Shown here piece by piece: positions 1-7,495 of a stretch of DNA of 64,000 bases. Position 1 is the stretch's first letter; each line of letters opens with the position of its first letter. Made by a program: the position numbers and the translations under genes. Source of the stretch: an uncultured Draconibacterium sp. (GTDB lineage Bacteria; Bacteroidota; Bacteroidia; Bacteroidales; Prolixibacteraceae); contig NZ_OY771647.1 in assembly GCF_963674925.1 (NCBI RefSeq), forward strand, positions 635,501 through 699,500, in the 5' to 3' direction. Under the pieces are notes generated by a model. It was given only the letters and a program-made list of their open reading frames with translations, searched no databases and was not told where the DNA came from.

Positions 1-143
1 TTGTAATAAAAATTAGCCCAGGCACTCGATTCCTTCCAGAAAATTGAATAAGTAGTTAAGTCATAATCAGGAATATCACCCTTATGACAGCCAGTAAAAC
101 CAATCACCACAATTACTGCGATAAGTAAGTTTATTTTCCGCAT
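1..143 (-). CDS. Partial lipoprotein, N-terminal 47 residues
   Basis: Only the 5' end of this minus-strand gene is inside the window; the rest lies before position 1. From the ATG at 141-143 the protein starts MRKINLLIAVIVVIGFTGC, a lysine/arginine n-region, a hydrophobic core and an FTGC lipobox. It should therefore be exported and lipidated at that cysteine. An in-frame ATG at 195-197 would add 18 polar residues before the signal, so the inner start is preferred. The visible mature part is too short to assign a family. Confidence 0.6.
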   Translation of the reverse strand, partial: MRKINLLIAVIVVIGFTGCHKGDIPDYDLTTYSIFWKESSAWANFYY

Positions 144-295
144 CACAGATTGGGTATTTTCTGTCAAATTTATCCGTTGAATGATGTTTTTGTTCATTAT
201 TGGTTTAATATGTTTTGAACATTAGATGATTAAAAGTAGAAAATGGTTGCGTTAAAGTAGAGTTGTGGACTTATGTTTAGCAACAGGATAAATTG

Positions 296-357
296 TCACT
301 GATCACTAGGTCACTGGTCATTTGAAAACCTGAACCATTGGCTAATGACTAGTGACT
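296..357. repeat. Imperfect inverted repeat in intergenic gap
   Basis: The gap 198-575 carries no gene. Inside it, the 13-base block at 310-322 (GTCACTGGTCATT) is matched in inverse orientation with one mismatch at 344-356, and a shorter related block precedes it (tcactgatcacta). It looks like one of the dispersed intergenic repeats common in Bacteroidota, but only this copy is present here. No convincing promoter box is visible in the rest of the gap before the histidine kinase gene at 576. Confidence 0.45.
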
Positions 358-575
358 TTCTCTTTCCCACTCGTACCCCAAATTCCCCCACTCAGCAATT
401 CTTTTTTTCAGAAGAACAGTGTATGCTACATCTTTGAACAAGCAAAAATAAATTCATGAAAACAATCTTTCTTTGATCTGATTATTGAGATTAGAGGTGG
501 CCGGTCGTTATTGGTCGGCTGCCTTACAAAGTGTTTCTCAGAAACAGTTTTTTATTATCTTCATAAACGAAAACC

Positions 576-1634
576 ATGGTGAACTTTAAGCTAAATAAAC
601 AAACGAAAAAACAAGTGCTCAGGCATCTGGCCATCCTGGCGGGCGCCGTGGCTATCAGCATTGTTTTTAGCCTGGTGCTTATGCAACGCATCTTGCACCC
701 GGGTATCTGGAACATGCTACTTTTAACCTTTATCCAGCTGGAGTTGTTTATATACCTGGGCAACCGTTTTTTCAAGTCGGTCGATCCCGATTCTCCGGGA
801 GCTATAAGGAAAACCATCATTCGTTTGGTTCTCTTTTACTTTACGGTGTTGCTTATTGCCTCAGCATTGTTCCTTACACTTTTCGTCTGGCACTTTTGGC
901 GTGGCGGAGCACCATTTTCCGAGTTTATCCCCAGCCTTATGCATGCCGAGTTGCGGTCGTTTTTAACGGCTGCCGGAATTGGTTTTGCCATTGGTGCCCT
1001 CTTCTTTTTCTACACGCAATGGGCCGACACTGTAAAACGTATGCAGAAACTAAAGGAAGAGAAACTTATTTTTCAGTACGAGACATTAAAAACGCAGGTG
1101 AATCCGCATTTCCTCTTTAACAGTTTAAACACCTTGTCGTCGCTGGTAAACTCCGATCCCGCGTTGTCGGATAAATTTATTCATAAGCTTTCGGCCGTGT
1201 ACCGTTATGTGCTCGAGAACCAGGAGAAAGACCTGGTGCCACTGGACGCCGAAATGGGATTTGTAAAAGACTTTTTCTACCTGCAAAAAATTCGCGACGG
1301 CGAGAAAATAGAACTCAAGATCGATTTTGAGGACATGGGATCAGCAAAGATTATTCCGGTGTCGTTGCAAATGCTGGTTGAAAACGCCATAAAACACAAC
1401 GTTGCCACGCGTAAAGAGCCGCTGCTGATCACCATTCATTTTGAAGGAATGGACAAACTAGTAGTGCGAAACGACCTGCGCCAACGGATGCAACTGGCCA
1501 CCTCATCGAAGATTGGCTTAAAAAACCTGAACGAACGTTGTAAGCTCATCCTGAACAGTGCTATTGAAACACAGGAAACTGCTGATGAATTTATAGTGAA
1601 AGTGCCATTAAAACTGAACGATCAAAACAAATGA
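576..1634 (+). CDS. LytS-type sensor histidine kinase
   Basis: This is a 352-residue membrane histidine kinase of the LytS/YehU class (His_kinase PF06580 plus HATPase_c). About four hydrophobic segments lie in residues 17-155, followed by a short charged linker. The phospho-acceptor region is NPHFLFNSLNTL with the histidine near residue 178, and the ATP-binding N box is LVENAIKHN near residue 265. Kinases of this class autophosphorylate and pass phosphate to a LytTR regulator. The next gene is exactly such a partner and overlaps the stop codon by 4 bp (ATGA), implying translational coupling. No extracellular sensor domain is evident, so the signal is unknown. Confidence 0.9.
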   Translation: MVNFKLNKQTKKQVLRHLAILAGAVAISIVFSLVLMQRILHPGIWNMLLLTFIQLELFIYLGNRFFKSVDPDSPGAIRKTIIRLVLFYFTVLLIASALFLTLFVWHFWRGGAPFSEFIPSLMHAELRSFLTAAGIGFAIGALFFFYTQWADTVKRMQKLKEEKLIFQYETLKTQVNPHFLFNSLNTLSSLVNSDPALSDKFIHKLSAVYRYVLENQEKDLVPLDAEMGFVKDFFYLQKIRDGEKIELKIDFEDMGSAKIIPVSLQMLVENAIKHNVATRKEPLLITIHFEGMDKLVVRNDLRQRMQLATSSKIGLKNLNERCKLILNSAIETQETADEFIVKVPLKLNDQNK

Positions 1635-2383
1635 AGGTAGTAATTGTAGAAGACGAGCATCTTGCTGCTGAAAAACTTTTGCAGCAATTGAATTCCATTT
1701 CCCCGGAAGCGGAGGTGCTTGCGGTGTTGGAATCGGTGGAAGAATCGGTCAACTGGTTTGCTGAGCATCCTTCTCCCGATTTGGTTTTTATGGATATTCA
1801 GCTCGACGACGGCCTTTCGTTTGAAGTTTTTGATGAACTGGAAATTAAAGCCCCGATAATTTTTACCACTGCTTTTGACGAATACGCCATCCGCGCCTTT
1901 AAAGTAAACAGCGTCGACTACCTGCTAAAACCTATCGAGTTGGAAGCTTTGCGTTCGGCTTTGGGAAAGTATACGGAGTTGTATGGTCAGCACCAACTGC
2001 TGGAAGACAAGGTGGCGAAAGTGATCGAACAGTTGTCGAGAACTTACAAATCGCGGTTCTTTATTAAAATCGGCAACCGCTTTCAGTCTATCCAGGTGAG
2101 TAAAATCTGTTGCTTTTTTGTGCAGGAGCGCAGTACTTTTATTAAGACCATGGAAGGCAAAACGTACGACCTTGATTTTTCGCTCGATCAGCTACAAAAA
2201 ATGGTCGACCCCGATCAATTCTTCCGCATCAGCCGTAATTACCTGGTAAACATTAACTGCATAAACGAAATTATTGGCTACTCCTCCACCCGGCTAAAAC
2301 TAAAACTGGCTGCCGAACTGGGCGAAGATGTTATTGTAAGCCGCGATAAGGTTTCGGGTTTTAAGAAGTGGATGGATAAGTGA
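1631..2383 (+). CDS. LytTR-family response regulator
   Basis: This 250-residue response regulator has an N-terminal receiver domain (residues 1-120) with acidic residues near 8-9, the phospho-acceptor Asp at about residue 55 in FMDIQLDDG, and a conserved Lys in YLLKPIE. The C-terminal LytTR DNA-binding domain covers about 145-250 and contains the typical FFRISRNYLVN stretch. It is co-transcribed with the kinase at 576-1634 through a 4-bp overlap and should be its cognate partner. The regulon cannot be deduced from the neighbours, since the following genes run the opposite way. Confidence 0.92.
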   Translation: MKVVIVEDEHLAAEKLLQQLNSISPEAEVLAVLESVEESVNWFAEHPSPDLVFMDIQLDDGLSFEVFDELEIKAPIIFTTAFDEYAIRAFKVNSVDYLLKPIELEALRSALGKYTELYGQHQLLEDKVAKVIEQLSRTYKSRFFIKIGNRFQSIQVSKICCFFVQERSTFIKTMEGKTYDLDFSLDQLQKMVDPDQFFRISRNYLVNINCINEIIGYSSTRLKLKLAAELGEDVIVSRDKVSGFKKWMDK

Positions 2384-2389
2384 ATAAAG

Positions 2390-2460
2390 AGTTGGAAGCT
2401 TGAAGACAGAAGCTCGAAGACCAAACTTCCATCTTCGGACTCCGGTCTTCCGCCTTCCAC
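2390..2460. repeat. Intergenic GAAGAC-rich hairpin repeat, copy 1
   Basis: The two halves of this stretch are imperfect inverse copies of one another: left GGAAGCTTGAAGACAG, right GTCTTCCGCCTTCC. They can fold into a long hairpin with arms of about 30 bases. A related copy lies at 47203-47266 (shared TTGAAGACAG and CGGTCTTCCG). It sits directly after the response-regulator stop codon. I read it as a dispersed non-coding repeat rather than a gene. Confidence 0.55.
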
Positions 2461-2462
2461 AA

Positions 2463-2497
2463 ATAAAAAAAGGAGTCATTTCTGACTCCTCCTTTAT
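2463..2497 (-). terminator. Intrinsic terminator of the peroxiredoxin-OsmC operon
   Basis: A perfect 8-bp stem (AGGAGTCA/TGACTCCT, loop 4) at 2471-2490 is followed on the minus strand by a run of T residues. It lies just beyond the OsmC stop codon at 2519 and may work in both directions. Confidence 0.8.
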
Positions 2498-2518
2498 ATG
2501 CAATTATAACTTTCTCTT

Positions 2519-2944
2519 TTAAACCAATTTTGCGTCTAATTCAATTTCGGCAGTACCACCGGCATACAAACGCGAGATTGGGCATTTTGCTTTAGCAGCT
2601 GCTGAAAGTTCGGCAAATTTCTCTTGCGACAAACCTTCGCATTTTGTAACGTTGGTTAATTTAATGTTGGTAATGGCCGGTCCGCCATCTACCTCACCAA
2701 GAGTAACTGCTGCTTCTGTTTCAACGCTTTCAGGAGTTAATCCTTCACCACTGATTAAAGCGGCCAAAAACATTGAGAAACATCCTGAGTGTGCTGCACC
2801 TACCAGTTCTTCAGGGTTAGTTCCTTTTCCATTCTCGAAACGAGATGCAAAAGTAAACGGCCCGCTGTAACCGGTGATGTTCATATTTCCTTTTCCCTCT
2901 TTAAGAGTTCCGTTCCAAACTGAGTTTACTTTTCTTACTGACAT
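2519..2944 (-). CDS. OsmC-family peroxidase
   Basis: This 141-residue protein matches the OsmC/Ohr family, small cytoplasmic thiol peroxidases that reduce organic hydroperoxides. The two family cysteines are present, Cys55 in SGCFSM and Cys121 in KCPISRL, as is the GPFTFASRFE stretch typical of the OsmC branch. It is the second gene of an operon with the peroxiredoxin at 2971-3495 (26-bp gap), which fits a role in peroxide defence. An intrinsic terminator follows the stop. Confidence 0.9.
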   Translation of the reverse strand: MSVRKVNSVWNGTLKEGKGNMNITGYSGPFTFASRFENGKGTNPEELVGAAHSGCFSMFLAALISGEGLTPESVETEAAVTLGEVDGGPAITNIKLTNVTKCEGLSQEKFAELSAAAKAKCPISRLYAGGTAEIELDAKLV

Positions 2945-2970
2945 AATTTCTAGATTTTAAGTTTTACCTT

Positions 2971-3495
2971 CTATAGTGTATTGTCTCCTGGCTGCCAGTT
3001 ACATCCGGTTAAACCAGGATTTTGAGTAGCTTCCAAAGCTCTTAATACTTCGGCAACGTTACGGCCGGTTGCATCGTTATTACAGTTTACCCATTGGATT
3101 TTTCCTTCAGGATCAACAATAAATGTAGCACGGTAAGCAACGCTTCCAGGTTGTAAGATACCCAATTTTTTAGACAATGACTTCGAAGTATCCTCGATTA
3201 ACGGGTAAGTAAGATTGGCCAAACGAGGGTCGTTCGATTTCCATGCCAGGTGAACTTCGGCAGTATCGGTTGACACACCATATAACTCAGCATTTAACTC
3301 TTCAAATTTTGCGTGGTTGTTGTTAAACTCCACAATTTCGGTTGGGCACACAAAAGTAAAATCTTTTGGGTAAAAGTAGATTACCATCCACTTGCCTGCT
3401 TTTTTATGATCTTCTGATGTTACTTCTCCGAACTGGTTGTCTGCTAATACTGCAGTCTTTTTAAACTTTGGAAATTTATCTCCTACTGATTTCAT
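2971..3495 (-). CDS. AhpC/TSA-type peroxiredoxin
   Basis: This 174-residue typical peroxiredoxin reduces hydrogen peroxide and alkyl hydroperoxides. The peroxidatic Cys50 lies in DFTFVCPTEI, with the catalytic Pro and Thr nearby, and a candidate resolving cysteine is Cys165 in LTGCNWQPG near the C-terminus. That tail differs from the VCPA tail of enterobacterial AhpC. No AhpF or dedicated thioredoxin reductase is adjacent. The gene is first in a two-gene operon with OsmC and is preceded by a good Bacteroidota-type promoter at 3531-3562. Confidence 0.92.
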   Translation of the reverse strand: MKSVGDKFPKFKKTAVLADNQFGEVTSEDHKKAGKWMVIYFYPKDFTFVCPTEIVEFNNNHAKFEELNAELYGVSTDTAEVHLAWKSNDPRLANLTYPLIEDTSKSLSKKLGILQPGSVAYRATFIVDPEGKIQWVNCNNDATGRNVAEVLRALEATQNPGLTGCNWQPGDNTL

Positions 3496-3530
3496 GATTT
3501 TTTCGTTTTTTATTTTTTAAAGATTACATG

Positions 3531-3562
3531 CAAATGTAGATTGAAATACCGCTCGTGTCAAA
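3531..3562 (-). promoter_or_regulatory. Promoter of the peroxiredoxin operon
   Basis: Read on the minus strand, TTTG (3562-3559) is separated by 20 bp from TACATTTG (3538-3531). This matches the known Bacteroidota sigma consensus TTTG...TAnnTTTG. The gene start is 36 bp downstream. The rest of the 3496-3802 gap holds no gene. Confidence 0.7.
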
Positions 3563-3802
3563 TTGATTTTTTTTAAGCGAAATAGACAAAAGCTATACTA
3601 AAAACAGTAAACCCCTGATGTTGAAGATTGTTCACTGCCGGGAATTAAAAACATCACTTCGTTGGGAGTCCTTCTAATTCCATTTTTCTGCTTGTTTCTC
3701 AACATTCTTTATTGAAAAGCACTTAACTATCGCTATATTTAACCGTTTTTTGAATAATTTTCGAGAATATTTAATACCTATCCGATTAAAACTAGTATTG
3801 TT

Positions 3803-5311
3803 ATGGAGGAAAAATCAAAAATGACATCTGTATCAAGAAGAGCATTTCTTGGTACAACAGCAGCTGCGGCTGCAGGATTTACAATTGTTCCGCGCCACGC
3901 AGTAGCAGGGCTTGGTCATAAAGCACCAAGTGACAAATTAAACATTGCAGGTGTTGGTGTTGGAGGTATGGGTTTTGCTAACTTAAAAAACCTGGAGTCT
4001 GAAAACATCGTTGGTTTGTGTGACGTTGACTGGAAGTACTCAGCACCTGTATTCGAAAGATACTCGGGCGCCAAAAGGTACAAAGACTGGCGGAGAATGT
4101 ATGACGAGCTGGGAGACAGCATTGATGGTGTAGTTGTTGCAACTGCCGACCACACACACGCCATTGTTGCAGCTCATGCAATTACTATGGGCAAACACGT
4201 TTATGTGCAAAAGCCTTTAACTCACTCAGTTTACGAATCTCGCTTACTTACCAAACTGGCCGACAAGTACAAAGTGGCCACATCAATGGGTAACCAGGGT
4301 TCTTCGGGCGAAGGTGTAAACCTTACCACCGAATGGATCGCTAACGGCGAAATTGGTGAAGTAACAAAAGTGGAAGCATTTACCGACCGTCCTATCTGGC
4401 CTCAGGGTTTAAACACTCCTGAAAGAGGCGACTGGGTTCCTGAGACATTGGATTGGGATCTGTTTACCGGTCCTGCAAAAATGCGTCCTTACAACCAGGT
4501 TTACCACCCATGGAACTGGCGTGGCTGGTGGGATTATGGTACTGGTGCTCTTGGCGATATGGCTTGCCATATTCTTCACCCGGTATTTATTGGGCTTGAT
4601 TTAGGTTATCCTATTCACACTCAAGGAAACTCAACATTGCTGTTACAAGACTGTGCTCCTACTGCCCAGTCGGTAAAACTGACTTACCCAGAACGTAAGG
4701 CAAGTGCAGACAAACCATGGAAAGGCTTGAAGAAAAATACACTTCCTCAGGTTGATGTACACTGGTACGATGGTGGAATTAAGCCAATGCTTCCTGAAGG
4801 ATGGCCAGATGGTAAAAATCCGAACGACCAGGGTGGTGGTGTAATTTTCCACGGAACAAAAGACAAACTGATTTGCGGATGTTACGGTGTAAACCCATGG
4901 TTATTATCGGGTCGCACACCTGATTCTCCGAAATTCCGTCGCCGTGTAGAAACCAGCCACGAAATGGATTGGGTACGTGCTTGTAAAGAAAGTGCTGAAA
5001 ACCGTGTTCCAACTGCATCAGACTTTAAAGAAGCTGGACCATTCAACGAAATGGTTGTAATGGGCGTTCTTGGCGTTCGTTTACAGTCGCTGAATAAAGA
5101 ACTGGATTGGGATGGCGAAAACATGCAATTCACCAACCTTACCGACAGTGAAGAAATCAAAGTTGTTATTAAAGACGGTTTTGAAATTCACGATGGTCAC
5201 CCAACGTTCCACAAAACGTGGACTGATCCTGTTCCTGCAAAAGACTTTGCAGCTGAATTGATCAAGCATACTTACCGTAAGCCTTGGAGTTTACCTGATA
5301 TGCCGGCATAA
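3803..5311 (+). CDS. Tat-exported Gfo/Idh/MocA oxidoreductase
   Basis: This 502-residue NAD(P)-dependent oxidoreductase belongs to the Gfo/Idh/MocA family. The N-terminus carries a twin-arginine signal (SRRAFLG, Arg12-Arg13, then an alanine-rich core), so it should fold in the cytoplasm and move to the periplasm. A Rossmann fold starts around residue 45 (GVGVGGMG), and the family's EKP-like lysine motif is VQKPLTH near residue 138. The exact sugar or cyclitol substrate cannot be read from the sequence. The ATG at 3821 is an alternative start; the GGAGG at 3806 could serve as its Shine-Dalgarno. It is monocistronic, with a terminator at 5334. Confidence 0.85.
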   Translation: MEEKSKMTSVSRRAFLGTTAAAAAGFTIVPRHAVAGLGHKAPSDKLNIAGVGVGGMGFANLKNLESENIVGLCDVDWKYSAPVFERYSGAKRYKDWRRMYDELGDSIDGVVVATADHTHAIVAAHAITMGKHVYVQKPLTHSVYESRLLTKLADKYKVATSMGNQGSSGEGVNLTTEWIANGEIGEVTKVEAFTDRPIWPQGLNTPERGDWVPETLDWDLFTGPAKMRPYNQVYHPWNWRGWWDYGTGALGDMACHILHPVFIGLDLGYPIHTQGNSTLLLQDCAPTAQSVKLTYPERKASADKPWKGLKKNTLPQVDVHWYDGGIKPMLPEGWPDGKNPNDQGGGVIFHGTKDKLICGCYGVNPWLLSGRTPDSPKFRRRVETSHEMDWVRACKESAENRVPTASDFKEAGPFNEMVVMGVLGVRLQSLNKELDWDGENMQFTNLTDSEEIKVVIKDGFEIHDGHPTFHKTWTDPVPAKDFAAELIKHTYRKPWSLPDMPA

Positions 5312-5333
5312 ATTCAGTTTTAGAAGATATGCG

Positions 5334-5364
5334 AAAGGTGTCTGCGAATAGCGGGCACCTTTTT
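5334..5364 (+). terminator. Intrinsic terminator after the oxidoreductase gene
   Basis: AAAGGTG and CACCTTT arms close a GC-rich loop and are followed by a T run. It lies 22 bp after the oxidoreductase stop codon. Confidence 0.8.
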
Positions 5365-5387
5365 GTTTATCTAATTTTTAGGAAATG

Positions 5388-5419
5388 CTTGCGTATATTC
5401 GTGCAAATTAGTAAACTTG
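5388..5419 (+). promoter_or_regulatory. Candidate promoter for the tRNA region
   Basis: TTG at 5389-5391 lies 20 bp before TAAACTTG at 5412-5419, a one-mismatch fit to the Bacteroidota -7 box TAnnTTTG. Transcription from here would begin about 30 bp before the broken tRNA copy and read on into the intact tRNA gene. Confidence 0.5.
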
Positions 5420-5457
5420 CACCCCGAAAATCGTATATAACATTACATTTTCACTCC

Positions 5458-5571
5458 GGGCCTATAGCTCAGTCCCGATAAACCAGAAATTTTAAATTTC
5501 ATCGTTTATCGAGGATGCACGAAAAATCAGCAAAATGAAATTTTGAGTTTTTCGGCATTGGTTAGAGCACC
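5458..5571 (+). pseudogene. Broken tRNA copy interrupted in the D loop
   Basis: Bases 5458-5473 are identical to the first 16 bases of the intact tRNA at 5614. After 85 foreign bases, 5559-5571 (TGGTTAGAGCACC) continue the same tRNA sequence through the D arm. Beyond that the similarity stops: there is no anticodon arm, T arm or 3' acceptor strand. This is therefore a tRNA remnant, most simply a tandem duplicate that took an insertion and lost its 3' half. It cannot give a functional tRNA. Confidence 0.8.
5474..5558. repeat. 85-bp double-hairpin element inside the tRNA remnant
   Basis: The element consists of two back-to-back palindromes. Hairpin 1 (5476-5511) has outer arms CGATAAAC/GTTTATCG and an inner GAAATTT/AAATTTC. 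Hairpin 2 (5514-5558) has outer arms ATGC/GCAT plus CGAAAAA/TTTTTCG and an inner CAAAAT/ATTTTG. It encodes no protein. The junctions with the tRNA sequence are clean to within one T. The layout recalls REP/REPIN or MITE-like palindromic elements; no second copy is seen in this window. Confidence 0.65.
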
Positions 5572-5613
5572 AGCACGGAACATAAGTTGAAATATTGAAT
5601 ACTAAAATATTTA

Positions 5614-5688
<75 letters not shown>

Positions 5689-5711
5689 TATTTAGAATAG
5701 TAAAAATTCAT

Positions 5712-5747
5712 AAAAACACTCGTTATCAATGCATAGCGGGTGTTTTT
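5712..5747 (+). terminator. Intrinsic terminator after the tRNA gene
   Basis: AAAAACACTCG pairs with CGGGTGTTTTT around a loop of about 14 bases, and the 3' arm runs into a T tract. It lies 24 bp after the tRNA. Confidence 0.75.
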
Positions 5748-5815
5748 TGTTTCTACGTACCGGTAAAATTCACAAGTTTGCTGTATCTCTGGGTTTAGAA
5801 TTCGTGAGTCCTTTT

Positions 5816-5861
5816 AAAACAGCAAAAGCGCCTAAATCAAAAATTTAAACGCTTTTGTTTT
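5816..5861 (-). terminator. Intrinsic terminator at the end of PUL 1
   Basis: AAAACAGCAAAAGCG at 5816-5830 pairs with CGCTTTTGTTTT at 5850-5861 with one bulged base. It lies 32 bp beyond the stop codon of the distal GH30 gene and can act in both directions. Confidence 0.75.
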
Positions 5862-5892
5862 GTCAACTTATAAACGGACGACAAGCAAATTT

Positions 5893-7377
5893 TTAGATCG
5901 TAATCGTCATTATCGAATGAGGTAAACTTTCCAGGTCGGTTGATTTGCCATTGATCATCAATCGGTAGTTGAATTTTTCGTCAGACCTGTTCAGTACAAC
6001 AACAGCAATCGAACCATCAGGATTTACAAAAGCAGTTGCCTGCAAATCGGTGCGACTCGACGATGCTGCAATTCTCCTTGCTCCTTCTTTTACAAACTTC
6101 GAAAAATGTCCGATGTAATAGTAGCTATTGGTATAAATTAACTCGCCGGTTTGCGTATTGGCGTGTATCGGTGCAAAACAAAAGTTGCCAACATGGTTTG
6201 GTCCGCCGGTTTCGTCCAGTATGATATTCCAGTCAGTCCATGCAACAGTTCCGCTGTTAAAATCATTCAACATCGAATAGCCATAACGTTCGCCCAAAGC
6301 CCAGTCGTTAACCCGGTTAATATCAAAAGCTTCAACACAGCCTTCTGTAAAAATGAGTTTTTTATCGGGGAAAGCATCGTTTACCAGTTTTGTGTTTTCA
6401 AACTGCATATCGCCACCGGTCCAGGGTTCGTACCAGTGAAAGCCAATGCCCCAAACATATTTTGCAGCTTCCGGATCGCTTAAAATCGTTGTAGCCCGCT
6501 GATAAACCTGATCGCGGTTATGATCCCAGGCGATTAGTTTTTTATCTCCCATTCCATTACTGTGTAAAGTGGGTCCAAGGTATTTCTTTATAAAATCGCG
6601 CTCCTCATCGGCAGTATACACACATGATTCCCACCTTTGAACAGCCATAGGTTCGTTTTGTACCGAAAGGCCCCAAACCGGAATGTTGTGTTTTTCGTAC
6701 TCCTCGATAAACTTCACGTAATAGTTTGCCCAGGCCGGTTTAAACTGCTCCAGCAGTTTTCCCCCCAGCAAAACGTTATTATTGCTTTTCATCCATGCCG
6801 GAGGGCTCCAGGGGGTAACAAACATCTTCAATTCGCCACCTGCCGCTTCAATAGCTTCTTTTATAAACGGAATACGGTATTGTTCGTCGTGCTGAACGTT
6901 AAAAGTGGTCAGCAGCGAATCATTCTCTTCTACATAGTTGTATGAAGCGCTCGAAAAATCGCAGCTGGCAATATTTGTACGCGAAAAGTTATAGCCTATT
7001 CCTATCTCCGGGTCGTAAAACGCAGTAAGTATTTCTTTCCGAACGTTTCTTGGCATTTTATAAAATGTTTCGGCCGCAGCATCCGTTAAAGCCGCTCCAA
7101 TTCCTTCGATGGTTTGAAACTGTTTTGCCGGATCAATCAGGACAAAAGGCTGTGTTTCCAGAGGCTGGTCGGTAGTTTCCAAGCTAAATTCGCCAATTGT
7201 TTCTAACCTCAGATTGGTATCTTTTGCCGTTACGTACACACTTACTTTTTCGGGATTTACAACTACCGGCGATTGATCCACATCCTTATTTACTTCCCTG
7301 CTTGTGCATCCGGCAATAAATAAAACCGATACAGCAAAAACTCCAACCACTGTTTTCAAAATATTCTTCATGCTCAT
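5893..7377 (-). CDS. GH30 glycosidase lipoprotein (distal gene of PUL 1)
   Basis: This 494-residue lipoprotein (FIAGC lipobox, Cys24) belongs to glycoside hydrolase family 30, the glucosylceramidase/endo-beta-1,6-glucanase group. The (beta/alpha)8 domain starts with QTIEGIGAALTDAA near residue 88. The acid/base is Glu242 in SVQNEP and the nucleophile Glu345 in LIFTEGC. A C-terminal beta domain covers about 415-494. It is the last gene of PUL 1 and is cut off from the preceding gene by a terminator at 7428-7473, so it may be expressed at a different level. Predicted substrate is beta-1,6-linked glucan, from family and context; other GH30 activities cannot be excluded. An in-frame ATG two codons in is an alternative start. 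Confidence 0.88.
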   Translation of the reverse strand: MSMKNILKTVVGVFAVSVLFIAGCTSREVNKDVDQSPVVVNPEKVSVYVTAKDTNLRLETIGEFSLETTDQPLETQPFVLIDPAKQFQTIEGIGAALTDAAAETFYKMPRNVRKEILTAFYDPEIGIGYNFSRTNIASCDFSSASYNYVEENDSLLTTFNVQHDEQYRIPFIKEAIEAAGGELKMFVTPWSPPAWMKSNNNVLLGGKLLEQFKPAWANYYVKFIEEYEKHNIPVWGLSVQNEPMAVQRWESCVYTADEERDFIKKYLGPTLHSNGMGDKKLIAWDHNRDQVYQRATTILSDPEAAKYVWGIGFHWYEPWTGGDMQFENTKLVNDAFPDKKLIFTEGCVEAFDINRVNDWALGERYGYSMLNDFNSGTVAWTDWNIILDETGGPNHVGNFCFAPIHANTQTGELIYTNSYYYIGHFSKFVKEGARRIAASSSRTDLQATAFVNPDGSIAVVVLNRSDEKFNYRLMINGKSTDLESLPHSIMTITI

Positions 7378-7427
7378 CTTCTTTTTCTTCGTTCAACATT
7401 ATGGTGTAAAATGCCGGAACGGCTAAC

Positions 7428-7473
7428 AAAAAAAGGCTGCGGAACTTCCCATTCCGGGAAGCCCACAACCTTT
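7428..7473 (-). terminator. Intrinsic terminator inside PUL 1
   Basis: On the minus strand a long hairpin (arms built on GGTTGTGGGCTTCCC and GGGAAGTTCCGCAGCC, with G-U pairs) is followed by seven T residues. It sits between the SusF-like gene and the distal GH30 gene, 51 bp before the latter. Confidence 0.8.
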
Positions 7474-7495
7474 GTATATATCTACCTTTTCTCTC

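Noticed and set aside
5474..5558. Self-splicing or tRNA-type intron in the broken tRNA
   Set aside because: Bacterial tRNA introns are group I introns of over 200 bases placed near the anticodon. This insert is 85 bases in the D loop, and the 3' half of the tRNA is missing.
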